Assembly: GCA_026419785.1 (NCBI GenBank)
Contig: JAODTK010000665.1
Span: 62,001-126,000, forward strand
Origin: Sclerodactyla briareus
Lineage: Eukaryota; Echinodermata; Holothuroidea; Dendrochirotida; Sclerodactylidae
DNA: 64,000 bases
Reading direction: 5' to 3'
In this document: piece by piece, positions 32,601 to 45,660 of the stretch
Layout: each line of letters opens with the position of its first letter
How positions within the stretch are numbered: the first letter of the stretch is position 1
Made by a program: the position numbers and the translations under genes
Notes under the pieces: generated by a model
What the model was told of the DNA's origin: nothing
Database searches by the model: none
Seen by the model: only the letters and a program-made list of their open reading frames with translations

Positions 32601-35440
32601 CAGCTTCGGTGGGACCAGCTGGTCATTGACATCATGTGAGGCCAGGCTTTGGTTTGGGTTAGGCCTATGTGACGTCCACAGACTGCCCATTACGTGTTGA
32701 TACTGATACCGGCAGGAAACACTTAATCTGAATAGGCGCCCATTAATTGCTGATGGTAAACCTATGGCTCTTGGGAGAAAACTTGTGTCATTGCCTCAGG
32801 CTTTTGGATGTCCAATTAGTCAGACATTCATTGCTGTCATTATTATCAAATTTAGGAAGTAGTGATTTGTACAACTTGTATCACTTTTCTTCTGGTGCAT
32901 AGTAGCCTACATAGTGATCATGAACCGTTGTATCAACTATCAATACAGGTTGAATTAAATTACTGGTGCTATACATACCTCATTTCAAAGGCAATCAGAA
33001 AGTACTTTGGATGCATTATTGTACACAGATATAGTGTCACATTACCAAGAGGTGGGAATCGATGATGTATGCTACAGTACAGTATACCTTAAGCTTCAAT
33101 GCATGGCTTGTATTTTTTCAACAGTAGCTGGACTCGAATCTGGGTTTGGGGGCCTAAACTGTATTATCAATGACAGAAAAGTTAAAAACAACCAAAAGAC
33201 ATATTGTGAAAGGTTGTTAATTGTATATGGGGACAAAACTGAGATGTCTATAATGGAAAACACAAGCTTGCCATATAGTCCCAGTCGAATCCGGCCGGGA
33301 CGTAGCCCTCTAACAAAAGTGAGCGGGAAAATTAAGAAGAAATTAGGTGATACCCACTTGATTAGGATACTGTTAAGCCTAGTGTAATGAGCTACTCACC
33401 CATGAAGTACGGGGCCCCCTAATTGTTGTGTTATTCAAACTACAATGGTCACGAAATTAATTTTTGCCTTTAAAATTCCATTGACTATTTCTGTACGTAC
33501 TTAAAGCAATCCACCAAAAAAATCAGTTTGATTTATGGTGTTTAGTAGTTTGGTAAATATTGCATTTGCCAGAACACCGCACATGCCAATCTTCTAGAAA
33601 AGTACTCAAAGGACAGGCACACGTTTTTCTTACATTCCACATGCTAACAAATGCCGCGCCAAAAACTGGCTTCAGAAAACGACGCGTGAGTTGCGTTGTT
33701 TCTGTACAGTTTCTCAACGTAAAAATTGGAACAACTTGATCTTCGCGTCATTTGCTCGATTTGGGCGTGGCCATGGTTTAAACAATCTTTTGGACGCGCT
33801 ATGTTGGATACGAACAGTTTGGGGCACAATCTAGCAGAAAGTGATGTCACGAGTGACCCTCTGTACAGGTACAAAATCCCATTTTCCTGACTCGAAGGTC
33901 AGATTTCTTTGGCCAATTTGAATTAACATTGTATCTTTTGATAACATTTCCCAAACCAATATAATTATGAGAAGTTGTTTTTCGTGACATTTTTGTATTT
34001 TACATGATAATCAATATGACATCCTTTTGACTGTTGATGTTTACCATGCTGCAATGCATTTTCAACGCCCGCCTCACCTCCTCCCTTTAGATCTGTGCTT
34101 GTACAGGTTGCTGCATAATTTAAAGGACAACTGCAGGCTACATTATTAAGAGGCTAATAATTTAGCTGGAGAAAAACTTGATGCGTCAGTTCAAACCCGT
34201 AGTTCATACAACTTTCCGTTACAGATTTACCGTCCCTTGAAGTTTGTGCATGTGTATTGCGCAAGATCGAAAACATCTCATCATGCAATAATTAATGCGT
34301 CATACTTGCACAACCCTGCAAACATTCTTGTTTTCTATTGAAATTCACACATTATTTTCACTTCAAAAACATTGTCTCTGGGAGAGATCGTGTATGGGTT
34401 GTGGTTACTTGGGGGGGTTGGGGAGAGGAAGACATCAGTACTTCTGCTGATGTTGATTATTCATTGAAATGAAAGAATTAAATACTAACCATAACTTCCC
34501 AGTTGTCCAAGTGTGAGAGTGATGCGTTTTAATATGCGCATTGGGATTCTCCCTTATTTCTCTGCATAATGGCACCCAACTTTGAAGCCAATTTTATACT
34601 CCACATGGACATTGTATTGAAATGGGTTCTGAACCTATAAGACAGTTTTCCATTTTCTATGATATACCGCAGTTGCAGTTGTCTTTTAAAGACAGTTAGG
34701 TTCATGTGACATTGCCAAATTTTCTTTGTCCATTCATCCACTGCAGGCTCCATCAGGGAACTGTGGTAAATTTCAGGCTTACTTCTTCATGTATTTCACA
34801 TTCTGAACATTGGTTGATTGCGTTGTAGGATTTGTTCCACTTCCTATGAGGCAATGACCGTATCAATGTAATCAGCACCATTTTAGCATTACCATTCCAG
34901 ATTTAGGTCATAATTACACAGGCTATGTTCACCTAGGCTTGCTTCACTTGAAAATGTCTTCTATCCGTCATCTGGTGAACTGTCAAGAGGATTTGTGTTC
35001 AATACTTCCATTGACCTAATTAACTGCCCATTTCAACTATTAGGTTTTCCCCTTGACACTCTATACATGTAATTGGGAGCAGTGTTCGAAATAGCCGGTG
35101 TAGCAATGTATTAAAAATGCTCCTCGATTGCTACACACTTTTGGAGTGCATAGCAGTCGTTTGTACACAAAACTATAGACAGCATCAGTACAGGTTTTCT
35201 ATATTTCCTTCCAAATTGCTACACAAGTGTCCATCCCTATTTCAAATGTTGATTGTTGAGTTTAACCTCTCTAATTACCCAAACTTTGGTTCATCAAATT
35301 GACTTCACAGTATATTCGCTCTCTGGCAACCTCAGTCTGCTTCTACATCTATCATATAAATCTCACGGACATGTGACTCAAGAGACATCTTGATCAGTAC
35401 CCCCTGTAATTTGTATCTGTCCCTGAAAATAGTAATTATG
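32600..35440. other. Unassigned AT-rich DNA
   Basis: No gene is supported. The longest frame, 33,007-33,387 (126 codons), contains IKKKLGDTHLIRILLSLV and shows no recognised domain; no convincing splice sites flank it. Around 33,530-33,890 base composition rises in CpG, which may mark a decayed transposon, but I could not find its ends. Confidence 0.4.
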
Positions 35441-38400
35441 CCTATATTATGATGTTTTAGAAATTGGTGGCAGGATTCTGTTCTATTTCCCTCTGAGGCC
35501 ATGACCAACCACTTTTTGTCCTTGACCTTTAAAAGTTGATTTAGGAGGTCATGACCAGTCCCCTACTACTAGACTGGGTCAAAACCTCTCTGCCTGTTGA
35601 CCTATAAAATAACAGAAGAAATGACACAAACTAATTTGTGGTGCATTATTGCCTTTTAAACTTCCAAGGTCAACTATTGAACTAGTTATGTAGAATTCTC
35701 ATTTGCCCTGTTCTGTCTGTAAATAGTTCAGGCCTAGTTTTGGTGCTGTAGTTCTGAATCACAATCATTTAATAGTTTTGAGTACTAGGTAATTGGTTGA
35801 AGCTTTCAGGAGAGTCATGAGCACCAAATACTGAATGCTACGCACTATGTTTGAGTTTCTCATCATTTAGCGATAGGCCTATTTGTCTGGATTGCTATAT
35901 AGATCCGCAACTGGCCATGTATCCTCCCCTTGTCCTTGGTAACACCACCCAATTTTACCTTGTAATTAGTTTTCCAATGATAATTGTGAAATTAGGTCAT
36001 CTGCAAAAAAGAGAATAGTTCCCCCCTATCATTTTTCAGAAGTTTCCTCATGGATATGCTTCAATTGAAATTTTTCAGTGAAATAATTTTGATATTCTCC
36101 TCTCAGGAAATTTTAATTTTGCAAGCACTGCCTGCCCTGCATCACTGCTTGCAATCATCACAAACAGTCAAGAACGTAGGAACCATCTCTACTTTTCAAG
36201 TTAGTCCACATCTGCCCTGTAGCAATCACACATCCTTGTGTTGTGCCATTCATACGTTTGCCCATTCCTTGAGTTAGCCTACCCCCTGCTACTCCCACCC
36301 CATTGGCCCTCGTACACACACACAATACCACATTTGCCCTGTAGCACCACCTCTGTCTCAGTACATCACCTGCCTCGTTGCACCACCACTTTCTTGCAGC
36401 CCCCCCCACCCCCCTCCCCTGTTTGAACTGCAAGGGTTTACAGGCATTCGGTACATTACTAGTTCTTACGAGCACTGCCTCTCACAGGCTCCCAACGTTC
36501 ATAGCTACTGGCAACACCAATCGTGAGAGTATATTTACAGTTCTCTCTCGTTATGACTTGACACTTTGCATATTACTTCCAAGGAGGAGCTATTGCGTGC
36601 TGATTTACGTTCACACCACAGGCACACTTTATCACGTCTGCTGCCATTCGTTCACAGATGTTCAAGTCTGCTAGGTGTATGATATATGAATCGACGAGGC
36701 TCTGGCATTCCCCTCCTGGCCATAGGTTCTAATTATAATCTAGGGTACGGTTACTGCTGTAGGCAGACCTGCCTCCATTCCTATGTCAGGTGCGGTGCAG
36801 TGCGGGCTACGACCTAAAGATGCGGATATCCTTTGGCGATTTTTATCGTGTGGCTACCGTACATGTCAGACCTGGTTATATTTTCTTTCTTCTTTCTTCT
36901 CCCTTCAAACGGACTGAGAAATTGAAGACTGACCGTAACGAAAAACTGAACGATGTTTAGAGCGCCGCTATCTCCTCAGGTAGGCAAACATTGCGTTTAT
37001 TTGCAATTAATTCTACTGATCTGAACTACTTGGCCTACATTCTAAATAGCTGTAATCGTGGGAGTGCTCCCAATTAGACAGGATGGGTTACCACACACAC
37101 TATTGAAATGCATAGCAGTCACTTTCGCCGAACAACGAGCATAAGTGGTTTTTGAAAAAAATCCTCACAAATTAATGCCAATAGTGTTCACACTAACCGT
37201 ATTTTAGACGCGTACCTGAGGGCATTCTGGTTTGCGTTTTAAAGCTGGGGGTTCTTCTCACACACTATTAGAATCACATCGCTAAATATGAGCATCTTCC
37301 CTATTTCACATATTCCCTCACCAGCGAACTCCCCCCTCGGGCCATTTCACTTGCAAGCATCTGCCCATTCTCCACAGTCAGGATGCCTCAAATCCGTGTA
37401 TCCTGACCTCCCAGTCAGTTGCATATACCCAACTCAGCATACTTGGGACATTTAGTCACGGCCACGTTTGTGAAAATCGCGGTCAAGTGAGTGACAATAC
37501 CAGCAAGACACTCTTTGGTAGTCGGTTTCAAATAAGTATATTGTCACTCCGTAATTCAATACAAATTTGGTTCCGATATACTGTGGGACAATTTTGTCCT
37601 CAAACGGACCTGGCCATCAATCGATCGTCCTGTGTCGCAAAGGTTTGGGACTGGTGAAAAGGCTATCATATCGTATAGGGAGAGTCAACCACATGTGATC
37701 ACATTGATATTTGACTGACCATATCCAGAGTATTGGGGGGGAGTGTCATGCAATTGACAATTGTACATAGTGATACTGATACTGTAGTTTGCATTGAAGA
37801 ATGTAGTGTTTCTAACGTTTGCATGCACCTTGTATGAATCACTTGAACCACACTGTGGTTCACTTGGTTGTTTCCCACCTGCTTCATGGATTATTGACAC
37901 TCAATTGATCATATCAATGAAGACGACACATTGTCACAGCTAGAATTTAGTATTTGCTCATGTGTCATCTGTTTACACTCTTGTATAGTGAATGTTTTGA
38001 TGGATTCATAACAGGATGTTATCTCTACTCATATCAATCCACCTCTGGGAAAGGATTGCGATGTTCGTTCCATTTCCCTTCCTCGTTCGTGCCTTCTCCC
38101 CACATACTAGGAGGAAAGTGGAGAAGGGCTAGGCCCTACCCCCCCTCCCATGAATATGCTGATTGATTCACCTGCGCCATGCATAATCACCTACTTTAGT
38201 CAATCAGTAGACACAGCTCCTGGTCATGCTTCTTGCTGATCACACTGATTAAATTGATTGATCAATTGACTGATGGGAATTTACCATCATTTCAGCGTAG
38301 AAGACCTTGTTAATATTGTCTTCAAATTGTGAGACAGTACAAGCTACTGTGCCTCGCCTCCCTCCTTGGGGCAACTCTTATGATAGATGGAGAATGCTGC

Positions 38401-39700
38401 AGGCTAGCTTGACCTGGTGTTCTGTTTACTTGTATTTATATTCACTTGGAGGTCCAGAAACAGAAAGACAAAAGATTATTTAAATTTAGAAATACATGAG
38501 AATATCGAGACTGGTCTCGAGATTGTGTGGGTGAGATTAGGGTCCCCTCTCAACCCACTGAACTTGATAAACATGTATCGTTCTGGTAATTATCCTCTGA
38601 GATTAATCTGTTATTCATCCTGACAATTTTTATTTTACCTAAACTCTTCTGTGCCATCATCTGCCATGAGGATTGGAAACATTTATGCTTTGTACCTTTG
38701 TGCCAGCTGAATTGGCTGTAAACACTGCTTCCTGCAGTTGCACATGGACTGAAAAAACAAAATATTGCAAAGCGGCCCGTAATCTAGTGTATATCTGCCT
38801 AAGATTTCAGGCCTTTTCATGCATCTGTGCCTCTGGACCACATTTGTGGCATGTTCTGAAGATTATTTGGTGATGAAGGATGTCATCTCAAGCACTAATT
38901 GATCTCACTGATACGCCCAATGTGGTATCTACCGTTCCTTCGATTCCCCTTGTTTGCTTCACAGCATGCGTTAGTTTTGATAGACCCATTACAGGAAGTC
39001 GTCGGCGCATATGAACAATCCAGTCCTTTTGTGGTCATGTTCTGTGGTATAAATGTTTTGTCTGCACATGAATGTCCCGTCATGGTCACTGCTTTTCATT
39101 GACGTTCATATCCAGGGTAATGTCCTTTGCGATTTTCGAGGCCACCATGCCCTGCCCTCATTATTCTAAATATAAGCAGAGAGTGAATTAGCTTCCATAT
39201 TGGTCTTGGTGCCCTCTTAGAAGTAAGAATTAGTCATGCTTTGAGAAAATGGCCTCCCCTGTTTCTAGATCTTGATGTTCCACTCAACACACACAGTTTT
39301 TGGCAGGGCTTGGCTGTGGAGCTAATAGTGTGTCCTACTCTCCCCTACTCTTGAGTCTTGACAGAGACTCTAAAGCCTGTGCGAGGTGGGTTACCACTCA
39401 TCTCAAATGTTGTCTCACAGTAATTTCTATGCCCTGGTCTCGCTCAGAAGATTGTCCTCTCTCCTGTATGGCTGTCCATTTAGAAATACCATCCACTGTT
39501 TGAGAGTGCCAACACGGTTCATGAAAAGTGTAGCGGTATCACTGGACCCTAAGCTGATCCGCATTATTGTGCAAGAGATGCATTGGGTGTCTAGGCCAGG
39601 CCTGGCCTATTGTAGGTAGAGTGGTAGACCCTTTGACAATATCACACCATAAACAATGAGAACTTGAGGTATGGACACTTTCTTCTATCTTTGTGCAGGG
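35440..39700. other. Mostly unassigned DNA
   Basis: AGGTCATGACC-type words near 35,500-35,560 look like stray pieces of the AGGTCA repeats. A C-rich patch at about 36,160-36,425 repeats the word GCCCTGTAGCA (36,213 and 36,337). Nothing else supports a gene, and the short open frames are unremarkable. Confidence 0.4.
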
Positions 39701-39702
39701 TT

Positions 39703-39850
39703 GATTGATTTAAATCAGGCTGATTAAAATCGCGATTTAATCAGCGTTTTGAATTGAACAAAATCATGATTTTAAATCAAATTTTACTCAATTTTAAATA
39801 GATTTATTTGATTTAAAACACTGATTTAAATCATAATTTTTGAAACTAAT
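39703..39850. repeat. GATTTAAATC palindrome cluster
   Basis: TTGATTTAAATCAGGCTGAT, ATTAAAATCGCGATTTAAT, ATCATGATTTTAAATCAAA, TTGATTTAAAACACTGATT and TTTAAATCATAATTTTT follow one another within about 145 bases. Nearly all are reverse-complement variants of GATTTAAATC, so the stretch can fold into several alternative hairpins. It is probably an AT-rich palindromic MITE. Confidence 0.7.
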
Positions 39851-40639
39851 AAAAAAAACACCAACCCGTCTTGACTTGGTGATATGATCGTGCTGGCAAT
39901 GGTTGTGAACGGGCTAAGATCACCTCTCTCAGTACTGCTGGGGCAAATTTGAAGAATTGCTTCCCCCTCCTGACGTGTTGGAGCCTATCACTGAGGATTG
40001 CAGACAACTATATCAGAGCCATGTCTGTATTCACCTTGCTATGGTGGTTAATGTTGGCCTGTCTGTGAAAAATTGCAAGGTACTGTTGCTGAGGTGGATG
40101 GTGAATTCAGACTGGATGTGGGACCTACCAATTACACTTCTACCGTTAGTGTCGTGCACAAGAATTGTGAGGTGGGGAGGCAGATTGGATTCTCCAACTG
40201 ATATCTAGGGGGGGGGAGTCATCTAGGGGGGTGACCCTCTCTCCTTTGAGAAGTTTTCCCAACAAAATCTGGATGAGGCTACCTGTTGCTGTCTGCACTG
40301 ATTTTACAGTGTACCTTGAATGTTAGTGGTGAGAATTGCTGTGAAAAAATTCCCTCCCGTAAAAAAAAATCCCCCCCCCCCCCAAAAAAGAAAAACCCCT
40401 TTTTTTTTTCAAATCTCTTTCCTCTATTTGGCCAGCTACTGCGGTCTATACATATTAGAGAGTACAAACTGTAAGAATTCAGAACTTAACATTTTTCCAA
40501 CTAGATTTTTTGAGCTTGTTTTCTTATCATTTCATTTGTTACTATTACGCACCTGCATTCAGGAAGCGGTCCTAATCAGCATCCAGCAGTGTAGTTTTTA
40601 AGGCTCCAACCAGCTATGCTGGGTGTGAAGCTAGTGTGG

Positions 40640-41520
40640 ATGCCCACATTATATCCCCCGCAACACTGTAAGTGTTCGGGGATATTATGGTTTTGGCCGT
40701 GTGCCCGCCGTCTCTGCCGCCCCGGCCGCCGGCTCCGCCGCCGCGCTGCCGCCGCCGCGACGCCGGAAACTTTAGGCGTTAGCGCTCTCATTCTTTAACA
40801 CTTTATCCATTGACGCCAAAACTGGTACACATGTCCGTATGAGTAAATCTCGGATAAGTTTCGAAAATGGCTATATCGTATATTTGGTTGCCCTCTTATT
40901 TGCAGGTTTTTACCAGCAAAATTTTCCAAGTTCGTGCGATGTTACCGCACTGGTGGTTTGGGTAGTTGTTGGAGCGAAAACATGGCACAATTTCAAGGTC
41001 ATCCCGAGGTCGTGGGGGGGGTTTGCATTTCTTGGCCAGTCGGCCTAATTATAGCATAATGTCTGTTATATTTCAACTTCATTGGATTTTCATCATGACA
41101 CTTGGTGCATAGGGCCAACTATCAGTGCCGCTGAATTTTCCTATGTGGCCGAGGTCACTGGAGGTCATCTTGCATGAATAATTTGCATATAGTTGGGCCC
41201 ACTTTAAAATTAGGCCAAATTTTATAAACTTGTTGATTCCTCAACGAGAAAAAAAACACGAAACTTGTGAGTAGACTTCTAACTCCCGATTAATTTATCA
41301 ATTCGTTGAAATCACTGAAGGTCATTATGTGTTTTTATTTTAACTATTCGTTAGCAATAATAGAATAATTAATGCAATTATTTTTCTCACTTTTGGGATT
41401 TTGACGAAACCTTGTGAATAGACCTACTACCAGTCCTGATAAACTTATTTATTTCAATAGCATCAAGATACTGAGGGTAAATTTGTGGACTAATTGCATA
41501 TTTAGTTTTCCTATCTTCCA
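40640..41520 (+). repeat. Hairpin-headed repeat, copy 2: head and body
   Basis: The head at 40,651-40,685 reads ATATCCCCCGCAACACT, loop GTA, AGTGTTCGGGGATAT, a 14-bp stem with two bulged C. It is followed by a GCCGCCGCC-type C/G-rich block (40,705-40,770), GGAAACTTTAGGCGTTAGCG, CATTCTTTAACACTTTATCC, and GTAAATCTCGGATAAG. The body is made of degenerate monomers: the CTTGGTGCAT/CTTGTGAGTAG/CTTGTGAATAG anchors are at 41,101, 41,264 and 41,411, about 150 bases apart. Then it passes into the 590-bp array. No protein is encoded. Confidence 0.85.
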
Positions 41521-43190
41521 AAATGATAGTTTAATACTACTTTTTTCTTCGCAATACATTGGACATGTCTTGAATGCAATATGCTTCTAGAGTGGATGCA
41601 TCACATGGAGTGTAACATTTCACTAAAACCGAACCGCCATGTCTTGAAAGGTCATTAAAGGAGGTCACTTAGGGGTCAAAAACTGATTTTAGTACTTTTT
41701 ATGCAATAGCACTGGGTTGTGTTCATCAGAATGCAAAATGCTCCTAGAGTGGATGTATCACATGAGAGTAAACCAATTCTCATAAAAAATGTCATACATT
41801 GAAGGTCATCGGGCGTCCACTTAGGGGGGCAAAACTGTTTTTTGGCATAATCGGAAATTGAATATCTGCGAAGGGTGGATGGTTCACCATTGTGATATGA
41901 TTGTTGACCTGCATTGTTGTGACCTCTGACCTGAATTTGACCTCTGTCGGTGTCATGTGGTTAAAGTTCGCATCTTGATAAATGTGCTTATTTAGGAGTT
42001 AACGGGCAGAAAAAATAGAAACTGGTTATTTGTTGATATGTGATACACTTTGGTGCTTTATGGAGGGAAAACACTCCCGCTTCGATCACACTTCCTTTGG
42101 AGTTACAAAGGGTAAAGTTCATTTTTATACCTTTTCGCAATAACATTGGACATGTTTCATTGAATGCAATATGCTTCTAGGAGTGGATGCATCACATGGA
42201 GTGTAGGCAATCTTTATAAAAACCGCTATGGCATTGAAGGTCATTAAGGTCACTTAGGGTCAAAAACTGATTTTAAGTACTTTTTTGGCATAGCACTGGT
42301 GTGTTCATCAGAATGTCAAATGCTCCTAGGAGTGTATGTATCCATGGAGAGTAACAATCTCATAAAAACTGTCAATCATTAAAGGTCCTTCGATGTCACT
42401 TAGGGGTCAAAAATCTGTTTTTTTAAAAAAATCGGAAAATTAATATCTGCTAAGGCTGGATGGTTCACCATTGTGATATAATGGTTTACCTGCATGTGGT
42501 GACCTCTGACCTGAATTTGATCTCTCTCTGTCGGTGGTCATGTGGGTGAAGGTCGAATTTGAATCAATGTGTTATTTAGGAGTACGGGCCAAAAAAAATA
42601 GAAACTGGTTTATTTTGGATATGTTATTTGAGCTTTGTGTGCTTTATGGAGAGAACAAAACTCCCCTCTTCTATCGACACTCACTTTGGTAGTTTACAAG
42701 GGGTCAAAGTTCATTTTATTCGCTTTTTGCAAGAACATTGGACATGTTCATTGGAATGCAATATGCGACTAGGAGTGGATTGCATCACCTGGAGGGTAAC
42801 AATTTTCATAAAAAAACCGCCATGTCATTGCAGTCCATTAAGGTCACTTAGGGGTCAAAAACTGATTTGTGTACTTTTTTGGCATAAGCACTGGTGTGTT
42901 CATCAAATGCAAAATGCTCCTAGGAATCGATGTATCACATGGAGAGTAACAATTTTCATAAAATGTCATATCATTAAAGGTCATTCGGAGGTCACTTAGG
43001 GGTCCCAAACTGTTTTCTGCTATAATCGTAGAATTTGAATATCTGCGAAAGCTGGATGGTTCACCATTCTATATATTGTTGACCTGCATGTGTGTGACCT
43101 CTGACCTGAATTTGACCTCTGTCGGGTGGCCATGTGGTTAAAGGTCATCTTGAATCAAATGTGCTTATTTTAAGGACGCACCTTGTATGG
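41521..43190 (+). repeat. About 590-bp higher-order tandem array (2.8 units)
   Basis: The anchor ACATTGGACATG is at 41,556, 42,143 and 42,735 (periods 587 and 592). A second anchor, TGACCTCTGACCTGAATTTG, is at 41,920, 42,500 and 43,095 (580 and 595). Each unit contains two related submonomers of about 150 bases (CATTGGAATGCAATATGCTTC and CATCAGAATGCAAAATGCTCC versions), each ending in CACTTAGGGGTCAAAAACTG. Each of the three anchors holds an exact DR1, TGACCTCTGACCT. It appears to be an internal expansion of the hairpin-headed family, whose 3' part at 62.7-63.07 kb has only one such unit. Confidence 0.85.
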
Positions 43191-43429
43191 GGCTGTAGGG
43201 GTGCATTATAAAATTAACAAGTTCATTATAGGGAATGACCCATTTACCTGTCCGTTGTCGCTTTCACAAGTCGTAAAATGCTTCGTTCCACTAATATTGT
43301 CCTGGTTTCCATGTTCAACCAAATTTCCTTGAAATAAGAGAGCGGGTATATATACGTCTGGCGGTTTACCCGACCGACATTTTCTAGTCTATCTATCTAT
43401 ATATCCTTCTATCTATCCATTCTTTAACG

Positions 43430-45060
43430 TTGCTTTTCAGGCCACAAAATGTTTGTGCTTTGATGAATCTTGACCAGACTTGGTCACAATGTTTATTGAC
43501 TTATGGGTCATCATTGACCACCTAAAGGTCAAGGTCAAATGACATTAAAGGGGCACAATGGGTCAATGAGTGGAAAACTGCAAAACGCTACTTCTACAAA
43601 TTTGAGTGCACAGTTCTGATGCTCGTCATATGATGGTGTATCAGCCGTACCTTTGGGGTGTTCAGGAATTTTTGGTCCAAGGTCTCACTTGGGCCCGAGG
43701 GCCCATTTTTATGAAATTTTCACACAATGGTACTTGAAATGCATCTCCTCCCACAATCTTCAATTAATTTTCTTCAAAGTTACATGTAATGTTCCTTGGG
43801 TAGAGGGCCATTGGGGTTTTCAGGAATTTTGGGCCCAGGGCCCAGTTTGGGCCAAAGGGGCCATTATGTGAAATACTGCAAAATCTTGTATCTCCTATAA
43901 ATTTATTTGCAAATTGCTGATGTTTCAGTCATAATGATGGTCTAATAGACGTACCTTTTGGGTGTTTAAGATCTTTGACCACCTAAAGGTCAAGGTCAAA
44001 TGACATTAAAGGGGCACAATGGGTCAATGAGTGGAAAACTGCAAAACGCTACTCCTCCTACAAATTTGGTGCACAGTTCTGATCTCAGTCCATAATGATG
44101 GTGTATCAGCCGTACCTTCGGGATATTCAGGAATTTTCGGTCCAAGGTCACACTTGGGCCCGAGGGCCCATTTTTATGAAATTTTCACACAATGGTACTC
44201 GAAATGCATCTCCTCCCACAAGTTTCAATTAATTAAAGTTACATGTAGTGTTACTTGGGTAAGGGCCATTGGGGTTGTTCAGGAATTTTAGGCCCAGGGC
44301 CCAGTTAATGCCCTAGGACCATTATATGAAATACTGTAGAATCCTGTATCTCCGCAAATCTAGTTGCACCATGCGAGTTCGGGTCATAATAATGTGTTCA
44401 TAGCCATACTCCAGGGTGCCCAGAGATTTGGGATTCAAGGCCTAGTGTGGGCCTGATGGCCCCACCATTGGAATTAGCAAAATGCTAACTCCTGTACAGT
44501 TATGGTGCACAGTACTGACATTCGGTCATAATGATGGTCCAACAATTGGGGTGTTTAGGAATTTTTTTCTATCCAAGGACCCACTTGGGCCTGAGGGCCC
44601 ATTTTATGAATAACATGGAATTTTATGCATTGGTACATTGAAATGCATCTCCTTCCACAAGTACCAATTGATCTTCTTTAAAGTTACATGAAATTTTTCC
44701 TCGGTCCAATTGGTCACCATTCAAACCCTGGCTGAAGGCCAATGTGGGCCCTAGGGCCCATGATGTGAATCATGCAAAGTTCTACATTTTCGATGCACAG
44801 TCAGTGCTGAGTTTCGGTCATAATGAGGGCCAAGTAGCCGTACCTTCAGCGGTTTCCTCTTGAATCGGACTTTGAGGGCCCAGTTTGGGCCCGAGGGCCC
44901 CATCACGGCAATCCGCAGATGTTTTCTCCTCCTCCTACAGTGCTGATGCTTGATCAAAATGATGGAATAGTCAATTAGTCCTATACCTATGGGCTTTTCA
45001 GAAATTTTTTTGTTCCAATGACCCACTGGGCCCCACAGGCCTATCTATATTCTTCCACTG
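43430..45060 (+). repeat. About 150-bp degenerate monomer array, TTCAGGAATTTT..GGGCCC family
   Basis: The word TTCAGGAATTT or a close variant recurs at 43,661, 43,819, about 43,959, 44,126, 44,279, about 44,413, 44,553, about 44,715, about 44,848 and 44,993, with spacings of roughly 133-167 bases. It is usually followed by GGCCCAGGGCCCAGTTTGGG and GGGCCCATTTTATGAAAT. A pair of larger blocks (43,637-43,800 and 44,102-44,270) is nearly identical at a 464-base offset. DR0 elements AGGTCAAGGTCA are near 43,506 and 43,987. No coding content. Confidence 0.8.
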
Positions 45061-45660
45061 TTTCAACAATTGGCCTTTTTGGTCATTCTTGATGGGATGT
45101 CGACCAAATTTGTACACATTGTTTAATTGTACCCATGACACATGTTTGACTTCTGAAGGTCAGGGTGAGATCAAGGGGCCAATATTGCCATTATGTATAG
45201 ATACTCCTACAAAGTACCTTAGATTTCCTTGAAACTGTGTCATAATATAATGATCCTTTGGAGGTGCTCTACTCTCTTGTTTGCAGCTTTTGAATCAACT
45301 CATTAGTGTTGTTAAATTAAAACGGTAACATCAGATGAAGGAAGCAAAACATCTTTCTTTGACTGTTGTGACTTGTGAAGATCAAGTTAGAGGTCATTAA
45401 AGGCGAATCGCCATTGTGTGAAATTGTCTCTTTCTCAATTGAGCATTCTTCGATGAATGTTGCTAAAGTGAGTACACAATGTTCTTGACTTCTAAACATT
45501 TTTGCCATACGAAGTCCATTGTCAGGTTGTTACAGGGGCACAATAGGCCATTGCTTAACTGCTTCTTGGCCTCATTCATATCTTGAACATTCACACATAA
45601 TTGTACATTCGTCTTGGTATATTGTGCAGTTTGAAGCTACAGCACCTTGGTGCTCTTGTT
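45060..45660 (+). repeat. Continuation of GGGGCACAATGGGCCA repeats
   Basis: CTTTTTGGTCATTCTTGATG, GTACACATTGTTTAATTG, AGATCAAGTTAGAGGTCATT and GGGGCACAATAGGCCATTGC match the pieces at 32.3 kb and 43.5 kb. They are degenerate monomers from the same family. Confidence 0.65.

Noticed and set aside
33007-33387. 126-codon plus-strand frame as a gene
   Set aside because: No recognised domain, no convincing splice sites, and no shift in codon composition relative to the flanks.
40690-40775. CpG island promoter at the GCCGCCGCC block
   Set aside because: The same block follows the hairpin in the copy at 61.87 kb, so it is part of the repeat rather than a gene-specific promoter.
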